Assembly: GCA_905221605.1 (NCBI GenBank)
Contig: CAJNDS010002323.1
Location: 233,501 to 297,500 of the forward strand
From: Symbiodinium natans
Taxonomy: Eukaryota > Sar > Dinophyceae > Suessiales > Symbiodiniaceae
DNA: 64,000 nt
Direction: 5' to 3'
The position numbers and the translations under genes are program-made. This document shows, piece by piece, positions 44,392 through 53,504 of the stretch. The stretch's first letter is position 1. Each line of letters opens with the position of its first letter. The notes below the pieces were generated by a model. The model did no database searches and was not told where the DNA came from. It worked only from the letters and a program-made list of their open reading frames with translations.

Positions 44392-44664
44392 ATGGCCTCA
44401 GCCTCGACACTCCAGGACGCTACCCAGGTAGCCCAAGCTCCAGGCACCTCGCCAGAGCTGCAGGACGAGGCCGAGGCCGTCACCTGTGTGCTGTGCCAGA
44501 CCTCCGTGGAGCCGGACAAAGCCAAGGGCCGCACACGCAACGGGAAGTTTTCCTGCCGTGCCTGTGAGACCCTGAAGCAGCTGGTGCACCGGAACCTGGG
44601 GCCCGACGCCCTGGACGACTTCACCCCCGAGTACAAGCAGCAGTTCTTCAAGAAGACCTTATGA
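44392..44664 (+). CDS. Small Cys4 zinc-ribbon-like protein (90 aa), island gene 4
   Basis: ATG in agcATGGCC context to TGA, single exon. After a 30-residue polar N-terminus, C-x2-C (TCVLCQTS) and C-x2-C (SCRACETL) are separated by about 16 residues rich in Lys/Arg, a plausible treble-clef or zinc-ribbon knuckle. Residues 59-90 are helical with aromatic residues (FTPEYKQQFFKK). The module resembles the C-terminal or N-terminal zinc domain of larger uncharacterised dinoflagellate proteins, so this may be a truncated copy or an exon. No enzymatic function can be assigned. It is the last plus-strand gene before three minus-strand genes that converge on it. Confidence 0.65.
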   Translation: MASASTLQDATQVAQAPGTSPELQDEAEAVTCVLCQTSVEPDKAKGRTRNGKFSCRACETLKQLVHRNLGPDALDDFTPEYKQQFFKKTL

Positions 44665-44799
44665 AAGATATCATGGAAGCCTTTTGGTCCTAGATTAGTG
44701 CTTAATAGTGTTGAATAAGGCTAAATAAGGTGAACTGGTAACCAGTGCCAATGTAGCTAGTGTTGGGTTCTTTGGTGATGAGGTTTACCTATAATCCTC

Positions 44800-44853
44800 C
44801 TGCCCCTTTCGGTCCAACGGTTCATGCTGGGCCGTGCGACCTGGGGCCCGGAG
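44800..44853. repeat. Direct repeat copy 1
   Basis: The roughly 54-base segment beginning CTGCCCCTTTCGGTCCAACG recurs with few changes at 47082-47135 in the same orientation. The two copies bracket gene 5 and the compound arrays. Confidence 0.85.
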
Positions 44854-45102
44854 GATGGGACAAGGCTCTTATGAACCGTGGTACTGGGGCTGTGGCAGGG
44901 ATGAAGATGTTAGCTGAAAGTATGGGTTTCAAACCATCAACATGAGATGCTAGCGATTTCTGGCTTTCATGGGGTATGCAAGGCCTTGGCACTGTATGGG
45001 ACATCTCTCCAATCCATTCGGAACGGTCGCTCTCTCATCTGACGGACACGGCCATGCGAACGCGTTTTTGCAAGCTGCACCCATCATGACGTCGTCGGGT
45101 CT

Positions 45103-46002
45103 TCAGAGATCTGTCAGATCACCGAACAAGCTCTGCGCAAGGGCTGATTTGTTTTGCTGGCCGTCTGACGCATCAGAGGCCCCCTCTCCAAGCTTAGCAT
45201 CCTCGGCTGAGCGTTTCACGCCAGCTGGTGCTGGATTCTCCCATTTGGCCACTCTCTCCATAGGAAAGTCTTTGCACTCACCCTTGGCGTCTCCCGAGAG
45301 CATTTTGACACGGATTGTGTTTTTCAGGATTTTCACTACCTCAGCTTTGCAACCGTCATACTTGGGCTTGTGTGTCCGACTCTGTGTTTTCACAAAGTCT
45401 CCGATTTTGTACTCGAGTGATCCTTCTGCTGTTGGGCCTTCTTTTTGGGCCAGCTCTGGCCCTGGCTCTTGAGTTCCTGAATCACCCTTGCCCTTGAGCG
45501 GCGACTCGGTCTCAAGCATGCTTTTCACATGCCGGAGAAGTGCAGACACATGTGGCAAATTGCTTTTTTTCACGTGTGAAGCAACAATGCGCGCATACTG
45601 CTTGAGCAACGCGGCATCCATGCCCTCATCGAAATGGTTGTCAGGATCGGTTGGCAGCGCAGTGCCCAGCTTCTCATTGCTAACCTCTAGAAACAAAGAT
45701 TTTGTCAACTCGGGTTTGCCCCCTGGCAAGCTGTACATCTTCGCGAGGTCACGCAACAAGGACTTGTGCAGTGGGTGACTGACAAGTTCGGCACACTCAA
45801 GGGTCACGAGTGTGTTGCACACAGCCCAATACGACTCGGGCTGCATGCTCTTGTAATGCTGAGCGCTGCCTACAGCAAACTTGTGTAGATCTTGCAAGCA
45901 TCCAATGATGGGATGATCCTGACCCTGGCTCAGGTCGAACCATTCACGGCACCAGTCAAAACGCTTTGGGTTCTCGAACAAGAATTTCAGCTTGTCCTCC
46001 AT
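45103..46002 (-). CDS. Hypothetical protein with C-terminal SH3/KOW-like segment (299 aa), island gene 5
   Basis: A single-exon frame on the minus strand starts ccATGGAG and ends in TGA. Residues 1-165 are predicted helical, with no recognisable family (RFDWCREWFDLSQGQDHP; LRDLAKMYSLPGGKPELT). The sequence from about 195 to 250 (YKIGDFVKT ... GCKAEVVKIL ... IRVKMLSGDAKGE) has the alternating beta pattern of a small SH3-, Tudor- or KOW-type barrel. Such a barrel would suit binding to peptides or nucleic acids. The tail is acidic. The ATG is preceded by TCAAGCC and, further up, by a CCTAGGGGGG motif shared with the other two minus genes of the island. Codon use is even and the frame is clean, so I consider it real. 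Homology is remembered only loosely as dinoflagellate-specific. Confidence 0.75.
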   Translation of the reverse strand: MEDKLKFLFENPKRFDWCREWFDLSQGQDHPIIGCLQDLHKFAVGSAQHYKSMQPESYWAVCNTLVTLECAELVSHPLHKSLLRDLAKMYSLPGGKPELTKSLFLEVSNEKLGTALPTDPDNHFDEGMDAALLKQYARIVASHVKKSNLPHVSALLRHVKSMLETESPLKGKGDSGTQEPGPELAQKEGPTAEGSLEYKIGDFVKTQSRTHKPKYDGCKAEVVKILKNTIRVKMLSGDAKGECKDFPMERVAKWENPAPAGVKRSAEDAKLGEGASDASDGQQNKSALAQSLFGDLTDL

Positions 46003-46006
46003 GGCT

Positions 46007-46029
46007 TGAAAGCAGCCCCCCCTAGGATA
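46007..46029 (-). promoter_or_regulatory. CCTAGGG upstream motif of gene 5
   Basis: On the minus strand ATCCTAGGGGGGGCTGCTTT lies just upstream of the gene 5 ATG. Close relatives lie upstream of gene 6 (near 49120-49137) and gene 7 (near 53459-53477). It may be a promoter element or a splice or trans-splice acceptor region (CCTAG). Function is inferred from recurrence only. Confidence 0.4.
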
Positions 46030-46036
46030 CCAATTT

Positions 46037-46247
46037 TTCTGACATCTATTGAGTTGAGGGATTTGGGGGTTTAGGGCTCCCTGACATGTACGGAGTTTAT
46101 GGATTTTGGGGTTTGAGATACCCTGACATGTATTGAGTTTATGGATTTGGGGGTTTAGGGTACCCTGACATGTACTGAGTTTATGGGTTTTTGGGTTTCG
46201 GGTACCCTGACATGTAGTGAGTTCATGGATTTTGGGGGGTCTAGGAC
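46037..46247. repeat. 42-bp tandem array, 5 units
   Basis: The unit CCCTGACATGTACTGAGTTT plus ATGGATTTTGGGGTTTAGGGTA repeats five times with drift. An inverted fragment of the same unit (ATAAACTCAATACACGTCAG) occurs at 47013-47032, on the far side of the next array. Its 3' half is telomere-like. Confidence 0.92.
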
Positions 46248-46249
46248 TG

Positions 46250-47003
46250 GGGGTCCCAGCAAGGGTGTGAGGGGGCAGTGAAGGGCCTCTAATTTTACGG
46301 AGGGCCTGAAGGGGCAGTGAAGGGCCTCTAATCCCTCATGCTTCGGGGGTGGGGTCCCAGGATGGGAGTGAAGGGCCTCTAATCCCTTGTGCTTCGGGGG
46401 TGGGAGGGCCTGAAGGGGCAGTGAAGCGCCTCTAATCCCTCATGCTTCGGGGCCCAGGATGGGAGTGACGGGCCTCTAATCCCTTGTGCTTCGGGGTTGG
46501 GAGGGCCTGAAGGGGCAGTGAAGGGCCTCTAATCCCTCATGCTTGGGGGCGTCCCAGGATGGGAGTGAGGGGCCTCTAATCCCTCGTGCTTTGGGGGTGG
46601 GAAGGCCTGAAGAGGCAGTGAAGGGCCTCTAATCCCTCATGCTTCGGGCGGGGGGTGCCAGGATGGGAGTGAAGGGCCTCTAATCCCTTGTGCTTCGCGG
46701 GTGGAAGGGCCTCAAGGGGCAGTGAAGGGCCTCTAATCCCTCATGCTTCGGGGCCCAGGATGGGAGTGACGGGCCTCTCATCCCTTGTGCTTCGGGGTTG
46801 GGAGGGCCTGAAGGGGCAGTGAAGGGCCTCTAATCCCTCATGCTTGGGGGCGTCCCAGGATGGGAGTGAGGGGCCTCTAATCCCTCGTGCTTTGGGGGTG
46901 GGAAGGCCTGAAGAGGCAGTGAAGGGCCTCTAATCCCTCATGCTTCGGGCGGGGGGTGCCAGGATGGGAGTGAAGGGCCTCTAATCCCTTGTGCTTCGGG
47001 GAG
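46250..47003. repeat. Compound minisatellite, about 100-bp units
   Basis: About seven units each combine two half-units sharing GAAGGGCCTCTAATCCCT. One half starts from CCCAGGATGGGAGTG and the other from GGGCCTGAAGGGGCAGTG. A block of about 245 bases (46441-46685) recurs at an offset of 301 bases, a higher-order duplication. It is non-coding on both strands. Confidence 0.93.
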
Positions 47004-47081
47004 CCAATACACATAAACTCAATACACGTCAGGGACCCACTCTACAAACCCATGAGTAGGTTATACTGCGGTTCCCCCCTC

Positions 47082-47135
47082 CCTGCCCCTTGCGGTCCAA
47101 CGGTTCGTGCTGGCCGTGCGACCTGGGGCTCGGGA
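47082..47135. repeat. Direct repeat copy 2
   Basis: Second copy of the segment at 44800-44853, diverged mainly at its 3' end by an added G run. It may mark an older segmental duplication. Confidence 0.85.
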
Positions 47136-47558
47136 GGGGGGGGGGCACTCTACAAATTTAGGAAAAATAGGTTGCTTATGAGTTCCCAAACCCTCTTCCC
47201 AAGATTCCACAACTTCCCCCACCCCTTCATGCGAGCTGCCCGTAGTCTTCCCCGCCCTTTGAGAAGCCCTGAAAGCCACTTACACTTCAATCTCACAAAA
47301 GAATTGTTTACTTTGCCCAGCTGTCCCTGTCAGCAGTTGGTCCCAGCATCGTTTGTCCGAAGGCTATCTGGTCGACGAGGTCGGCTGGAAGCTGTGAGCT
47401 CCGTTGCTCTTGTATTTTCGCAAGCATACCTAATCTGTCCTGTCGGCATTGTTTATCTTTACGGCCAACAGGAATGCTCGGCTACGCAGATACCGCGACA
47501 GAAAGCGGCTTAACCCTAAACCCGAAACCCTAAACCCCCAACCCCTAGACCCTAAACC

Positions 47559-48990
47559 CTAACCCCCAAACATCGGGAACACAGCAGTTTCAACAAGCCC
47601 CCTGTCCGCATTGGAAAGCTCATGGCTCTGCTTGACATGGGCAAAGTCTGCTTCCACCCGCGCCCGCTGAAATGAAGCATAGAACTGGCTGGTGAACAAC
47701 TTTTGCCTCTGAGCCAAGTTTAAGGACTTGACATCCACTTCCTGCTTGGACAGCAAGTCGTACTTGGCAATGTTCACAAGCACTTCTCCGAGAGGAGGCA
47801 AAAGCTGGGAGCTCATCGCCTGCACCGTGGCCAAGTGAGGAGCAAAGTGCTTCAAGGCGTCAAACGTCTCGTGCTCTAGCAGGCTTTTGACCACGAAGCG
47901 TAGGAATTTGGACATGTGCTCTGGCAGATGCGCAAGGTCGCCGTTCTCACTCTTCTGGTCTTGGAGGTATCGCACATACCTGGCATGCGCATGAATGGAC
48001 AACGCCATGCTTGAAAAAACTACGCTAAACATCATGAACTCAGCCCAGCTGCGCCCGAAGCCAGAATTCGGCCGTTCCCGGGTCATTGACGTCACTGCTG
48101 TACAGCCGGCCCTGCGCAAAGGCTGCGCTAGCATTCTTGGCGATGAGTTCTGCCGTGTCTGCCTCATTGGCATCGCTGTCCTGTTTGGTCAGCACACGCT
48201 GCTGGCTTTCAGCCGCCTCATGGATCTCCGGGGTCTTGGTCTCCTGTCAACTCACGTCTGTGGCTATCGGGGCAACAGAAGGTGACAGCTCTTGCCCGGT
48301 CCTTGGCCGGGGTCGCAAGCGAGTCTGCAGTTGTTGTCTGGAGTTGCGGAAGATTCTCCTGGGCATCTGGACCGCTCTCCACCCCGTCCAGGGCCACACT
48401 TCGCATGTAGCCTGCGGAAACTTCGAACTGCAAAACGCCCACGCCAAGCTCCGAGCGGCTGACCACCTGGTCCACCACGTAGAAGTTACCGTCTTTGTAC
48501 TGCTGAGGCAAGTCTGGAAGACTGTTCGGGTCTATCAAAGCATTGCGGGTCGAAGGCAACTTCTCCAATTCCATGCCTGGGCGTTTTGGCACGACCCAAA
48601 CCTTACTCAGAGAGCTTTGGATTTTGGCTTTACGGATTTTGGGGTCAAGGAACTATTAGGCGCGGCGAGGTTTCCCAACATCGTGGACCCGAAACTCTAA
48701 ACCCTACACCCTCAACCCTAATACAAAGGCGGACGCCTAGAAACCATGTGCCGAATGTGTGCCCCAGAAGATACCGTCTTTGCGCAGAAACCCTTCAGCA
48801 TCTTGGCTGTAACCCTGCCACCTGGATGGGCATGGCGCAGCACGACGTATAGTTTCACTGTCTCGTCGTCTGCTTTGATGCTTGCGTCTGTCTCTGACCA
48901 ACGGTGAAGCATACGCATTGCTTGATCTCTTTCATTCTGACTCGGCTCTGCTTTCGCCACTTGCTCCGCAACCTCCGCTGCAGACACCAT
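47559..48990 (-). CDS. Hypothetical protein, four-exon model (about 398 aa), island gene 6
   Basis: Start gcATGGTG at 48990. Exons that keep one frame are 48990-48745, 48601-48287, 48234-48050 and 48009-47559. The introns are 143 nt (GT-AAG), 52 nt (GT-AAG) and 40 nt (GC-AG with a TTTTTTCAAG acceptor). The coding total is exactly divisible by three and ends in TGA. The N-terminal part is helical (AAEVAEQVAKAEPSQNERDQ) with a GAHIRHM segment at the first junction. The middle reads DGNFYVVDQVVSRSELGVGV. The C-terminal 150 residues are a long helical domain (HMSKFLRFVVKSLLEHETFD; LSNADRGLVETAVFP). No family is recognised. The first intron is filled with telomere-like sequence. The last two introns could instead be frameshifts of a decaying gene. 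Confidence 0.6.
48602..48744 (-). other. Inferred intron 1 of gene 6, with telomere-like sequence
   Basis: Minus-strand GTTTCTAGG to GAGTAAG, 143 nt. The centre contains TTAGGGTTGAGGG and GTAGGGTTTAGAG words, so the background repeat has entered a gene through its intron or predates it. Confidence 0.5.
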
Positions 48991-49119
48991 GCGAACACGC
49001 AGTCGAGACAGGACTTGTGGCGCTTGGGCTGGCACTCCGCTTTCACATCAAGACGCATATCAGGGCGGGCGAGCATCCACGACAGTGCTCCCACGAGACA
49101 AGCGTGCGAGAATGTATTT

Positions 49120-49137
49120 TGAAAAGCCCTCCCTAGG
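49120..49137 (-). promoter_or_regulatory. CCTAGGG upstream motif of gene 6
   Basis: On the minus strand CGCCTAGGGAGGGCTTTTCA lies about 130 bases upstream of the gene 6 ATG. It matches the motifs upstream of genes 5 and 7 in CCTAGGG-G-GGGCTTT. Confidence 0.35.
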
Positions 49138-49149
49138 CGTGGCACGGCT

Positions 49150-49288
49150 CAAAGATGCTCAATAATGCTCAAAAACGCTCAATAGTGCAAAACAGTGCTC
49201 AATAGTGCTGAAATAGTGCTAAATAGTGCGAAATAGTGCTAAATAGTGCTGAATAGTGCAAAATAGTGCTACATAGTGCTGAATAGTT
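49150..49288. repeat. AATAGTGCT short tandem repeat
   Basis: About 12-13 units of 10-12 bases around AATAGTGCT(G/A)A, with GCTCAA variants at the left end. It ends only 17 bases beyond the stop of gene 7, so it lies in its 3' untranslated region or terminator area. Confidence 0.92.
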
Positions 49289-49304
49289 GCAACCGCTGCA
49301 CTTT

Positions 49305-52300
49305 TCAGGGCGGGAGCTGCAGCGCCTCCGACAAGTGATTTCTGATGGCCTCGTCCGCTTTGGGGACCCCTGTTCCTCCAGAAGACACTGCGCGCTTGGC
49401 AATGTCGCATTGTAGTTTTCGCAGCTCCCTGTCAAACCACTTCTTGCGCGAGGAGACCTGCAAATGGTTCTTCATCCGGCCAAGCATCCATGCACGGCAC
49501 ACAAGATAGCAGACGTCTTCTTGCCCAAACTCACTCACCTGATAATGCTTCGATTGCTCGTGTGAACCGAGGACGGGCAACCAGCGAGGTAGCAGCCGCA
49601 TCCGAATCCCCACATTCGGATATTGGGACAATGTGAAGTAGTTGTTGTAGTTCACGACCAGACTGCCCCGTTCCGTTCTCTCTTCCAGGGTTTTGGACTC
49701 TGCCTCGGGCCCGTCATCCACAAGCTCATCTCCCGCCGCACTGTCCTTGTGGATTCTTGGGGATATATGAACCAGCGGAGGGGAGGGACAGGTGGGACCG
49801 CAAGAAAAACACAAAAGTAAACACACAAGTTCATCGAAGCTGCAGCAGCAGATTCGATGTCTGACAACACCGACTCGCAGTCTGACGACGACGGCTCTGA
49901 CAGCCCGGCATCTGAGTCGGAGTCCAGATCAGGCACCGACGGCGACGCTGTCTCTAGAGGGGTGGCCCCCTGCACCACGAGCTTGACGGCGCCAGAGGCC
50001 ACTCTCGCCTTGCACATGTCCAGCTTGTACAATTTGACTGCCAGGGTACTTGCCTCCAATCCGAAGTCGCTGAGCAGGATTTCTAAGGGTTTCAGACTCT
50101 GGCAGAGCAGCGTGCCAGTGTCGAAGGAGTAAGTGCGCCCCTCTCCTTCAACCTCTGCAAGGCTGAAGGCCCAGACCTGCCGCTTCAAACTGCAGGCGTA
50201 CACCACAAGCTTATCCAGGAAGGAGTCTCCAAACTGAACACAGAAAAAACCAGGGTCGCTGCGCAACAAAGGAGCAGCCCAGACCAGGCGACAAGCGGGA
50301 GCTGCCGGGTAGATCCTGTCTGCTGCAGGGAAATCCTCAGGCCGCGCCTCCTTGCGCGCGTTGAGAGCACGGCGTGCTTGCGAAGCTGACCGCAAGCATG
50401 CTTGGAATTCATCGTCGTTCTCTGCCATCCAATCAAGCCACTGCCTGTTCGTGACGGGAATGGCCATCGTCGCAGAGGTTTGAAGAGCTTGCGCAGCCTG
50501 CTGGCGAATTTCTTTGGCTTCGGCCTGGAGTTGCTCCCGGCTTTCATCCATGTACCGCTTCAGCTCGGCTTCGTTGCCTTCGTGCACAATATCCTGACAG
50601 TTTCCACTTGGGGGGCTCCAGGCTGATATCTTCATGGGCTGTGGGGCAGGGGGGTGCATTCTCTCCAACGTCAGAGTCTACATTGAGTCTACATGACATG
50701 CGCTCCTGTTGGCGCGCCTTTGAGATGTCTGCTTCCCACCACAGGCGGCCTCGTCCACGCGCAAACATGTCTGGGTGTTTTTGGACAGCCAAAGCCCGGC
50801 TGTTCATGAATCTCAGTTTCTGGTACTTCGCCACGTCCCGAATCCGCTGGTTCAACGTTGCACCCCTCTGCCGTCTGTATGCCTGGATGACGCAGTTGCG
50901 CGAAGCACTTGCCAGACTGAGTACCTTCCTGGCCTCCGCTTTCTTGACCAGCTGGTGACTTCGCTCTACTGAGAGGGACGTGCAGGCGAGATGCGCCACA
51001 ACTCCGTCAACCTGCTGCTGGACATCCTGAGAGAGTAAAAATTCGAGGGCCTCCACTGCAGACGCTCGTCGCAAAGCATCCCTCTGCAAGGGCCACGCAA
51101 AGCCAACATCCAGCTCTGACGCGCTAAGCTCCAGGAAACTGCGGGCAAACGCAGCGTATGCATCTGGGTTGTGCCTGGACAGGGGATCCAGTGCTCAGGG
51201 GTTTCTCGGGCTATTCTAGGAGTTTTCGCTTCTGACCCTGAAACCTCCGACTCAACCGCCAGATGCTATACGGAAAGCGCTTGAATTCCTCAAACCGGAT
51301 GATGATGGTAGCTTCCGTGGTCAGCAGTCCTCGAATGGTGTCTATCAGAGGCAGCGCTGGATCCAAGCCCAAGTCTCTGAAAGTGGCTACAAGTTCCTGA
51401 GATGTTTGCTGCTGGACGTAAGAATTGGAAAGTTGCTTTAGCAGCGGCTCCTCCCCTGCCTTGCGCTCCTTCGCTGTTATGCTCGTGGAGTGCATGGTCA
51501 ACCTCAAGCATAGAGCTGCCGTCCGCAGATGCGCAGCGCTCTCAGCTTTGTTGTACCATGTCGAAAATGCTCGCAGGCGGCGCTGGCTTTGCAGCTGAGG
51601 GACGATGGTCAGCGTGGAGAACACTGTTGTTGGCAGTCCGATGAGCTGCATGCGCAGAAGTCCCCAAACGCAGGGGCCAAAGAGAAAGAATCTTGTTTGC
51701 ACCGGGTGTTCTTCCACTTGAAGGATGCACCTGTACAATGTCGCCAGTGCCTTCTTACAGAATTCTTCCAGCTGTGGCCCAGCGAGGTGCCCCGCACTGT
51801 ACAGGTCCAACAGAGCTGGAGGCAACACTGCGTCGCCATATAGTCGCTGAAGTGCAATCCTGGCTTCAGACTAGAATAAAGAACAAGTGCAGGACATCTC
51901 CCTCTTAGGTTTGAGAGACCCAAAATCAGATCCGCCGTCCTCACTACGGACACTCTTGAAGCAAGGCTCATGCGATCTGCAGACTCTGCGTGGAACATTT
52001 CGTTTGCGTGCTGGAGCAAGTAGGCCTGCAAGTTGTAGCCCCACTCCTCCACATAGTCACGAGCCATGTGTTTGTAAAACCGGCTGCAGTTCGCGCAAAT
52101 TTCGCTTTCCAGCCGCTTCTCCTTTCGACTGGATCCACAAATTGCAGCTTGCACCGCCAAGTTGGAGACGTGACTCGCGCACTTTGCAGAAACCAGCGAC
52201 ACATGCACAGAGTTTGGCTTGTATTTCTGCATTGCCTCCCACAATCGCTTGCTGGCATTTTCGTTTGTACCGATAGTGTCTCCAGTGACCAGGATATAAC

Positions 52301-53400
52301 GCGGAGCTTGCACCCGCTGGCCTGAAAACCTGCCAAAAGCAGGTCAATGATTGTTGCGCAGGACTGGTGCAAAGTCGCTGCCAGTGTTGCTCCGTCCTTG
52401 CGACGCAATGCCGCAAGTTCTGTGAACACAGGCATTTGCACTGACTCCGTCATGAGGGCCACATCCTGGTTCTGGACTTTCGAATATTTTCCCCGACTGA
52501 GCGCAACTCCTAGGTCTTGGACATTCGTGAGATGTGACCGAACCTGAGATGCATGGAGGTCGCAGCTGTAGACTAGGTTGCAACACACCAATATGGATGC
52601 GAACCCGCCCCCCCCCCCCCCCGACGGCCCCCTAACACTCTCTGGGACCCCCTAGCCCCCTGCTCCTGAAACCCCCTGAAACCTTTTTTTACAAAAAAAA
52701 CACCCTTTTTTCTCCCCTAACCCCCGGCCCCTGAGACCCCCTGAAACCTCCCCTTAGAAGGGAGTGTAGTACGCTTTTTTCTCATCCCTATTAAGGTCTG
52801 TTAGTATAACGGGAACATCCAAAGATACCCAACAAAAACACGCTGGCATCGAGATGCCCGCATGGCTGCCTCATCCTGAACAATCCGGATAAAAACGGCT
52901 TGGGACTTCGCCTCTTGCCCAGATCGTCCCAACAGCTGCCCGACGTGCTGAATGGCACGGCGATTGAACATCTTGATAAGTTCCGCAAACGCATTTCGAG
53001 CCCGGGAAATGCTGAAGGAACTGATTGGATGCTCCTCGTCCACCAGAAAATCACGGCAGAACTCGTTGACTGTGGTTGGGGGCACATATGGATTTGACAG
53101 CCCAGCTCTGAGAAACCAGACATACCCCAGCCGTCCAGACCTTTTCTGTGAAAGAAGCTCGTCAAGCTGTTCCCTTTGCTGGCGCACGGCACGCTTCAGG
53201 CGCTTCAACTCAGCCGCTGGAGCGCTGGAACTGCCCCTCTTGGGACCAGGCTGTTTAGTCAGCTCAAACTCCCCCTCCATCGCGGAAAGCAGAGAATCCA
53301 AAGCAGCACAGGTGGTGGCATAAGGGTTCCCATCATAACCCAGGCTTGCGCGGAACTTCTTGGCTTCAGCGTAGAAGCCAGATGCTTCTATTTCAGCCAT
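49305..53400 (-). CDS. Large dinoflagellate-type protein, possible hAT-like transposase relative (about 1,170 aa), island gene 7
   Basis: Start acATGGCT at 53400. A frame-consistent model is 53400-52842, 52572-52330, 52306-51954, 51870-51237, 51193-50682, 50593-49823 and 49745-49305 (TAG or TGA end after LSEALQLPP), 3,513 coding bases. Introns are 269, 23, 83, 43, 88 and 77 nt. The 23-nt gap is too short to trust and may be a frameshift at 52322-52329. Visible motifs are a coiled basic segment (LKRLKRAVRQQREQLDELL), IVQDEAAMR, then GKYSKVQN, as in a large dinoflagellate family I recall. Next come VTGDTIGTNENASKRLW and CASHVSNLAV, then ACTSLSVERSHQL, then an acidic Ser/Asp region, and last a Lys-rich C-terminus. 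D...N-A, C-x2-H and S-x-x-ER in this order recall hAT transposases, only weakly. A MITE-1 relic lies in the first intron. Confidence 0.6.
52573..52841 (-). other. Inferred intron 1 of gene 7
   Basis: GT donor at 52841 and CCTAG acceptor at 52573, 269 nt. It contains a MITE-1 right half, three CCCCTGAAACC words and a C run of about 15 bases. A GC donor two bases earlier with an alternative acceptor also keeps frame. Confidence 0.5.
52776..52823. mobile_element. MITE-1 copy g, right half only
   Basis: CTCATCCCTATTAAGGTCTG then TTAGTATAACGGGAACATCC matches the right arm of the MITE-1 family. The left half is missing. The fragment is inside the first inferred intron of gene 7. Confidence 0.8.
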
Positions 53401-53407
53401 GTGGCCC

Positions 53408-53429
53408 CTTGATACCCAAAACGGCTGCC
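53408..53429 (-). other. Spliced-leader-like relic upstream of gene 7
   Basis: On the minus strand GCAGCCGTTTTGGGTATCAAG resembles the dinoflagellate leader end GTAGCCATTTTGGCTCAAG, with two substitutions and a short insertion. It ends a few bases before the gene 7 ATG. If real it marks reinsertion of a trans-spliced mRNA copy, yet gene 7 seems to hold introns, so chance remains possible. Confidence 0.35.
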
Positions 53430-53458
53430 TTGCCGTCACAAACACTATTAAGTCTCAA

Positions 53459-53477
53459 AGCTCCCCCCTAGGATCGC
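53459..53477 (-). promoter_or_regulatory. CCTAGGG upstream motif of gene 7, in the divergent spacer
   Basis: On the minus strand ATCCTAGGGGGGAGCTTTGA lies about 60 bases upstream of the gene 7 ATG and about 30 bases from the gene 8 start. The 104-base spacer between the two ATGs must hold the control signals of both genes. Confidence 0.4.
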
Positions 53478-53504
53478 TAGATAGTGCCCCAACTACCAGC
53501 AATT

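Noticed and set aside
46989-47513. 174-codon frame
   Set aside because: Begins inside the compound minisatellite and crosses a G run. No motif.
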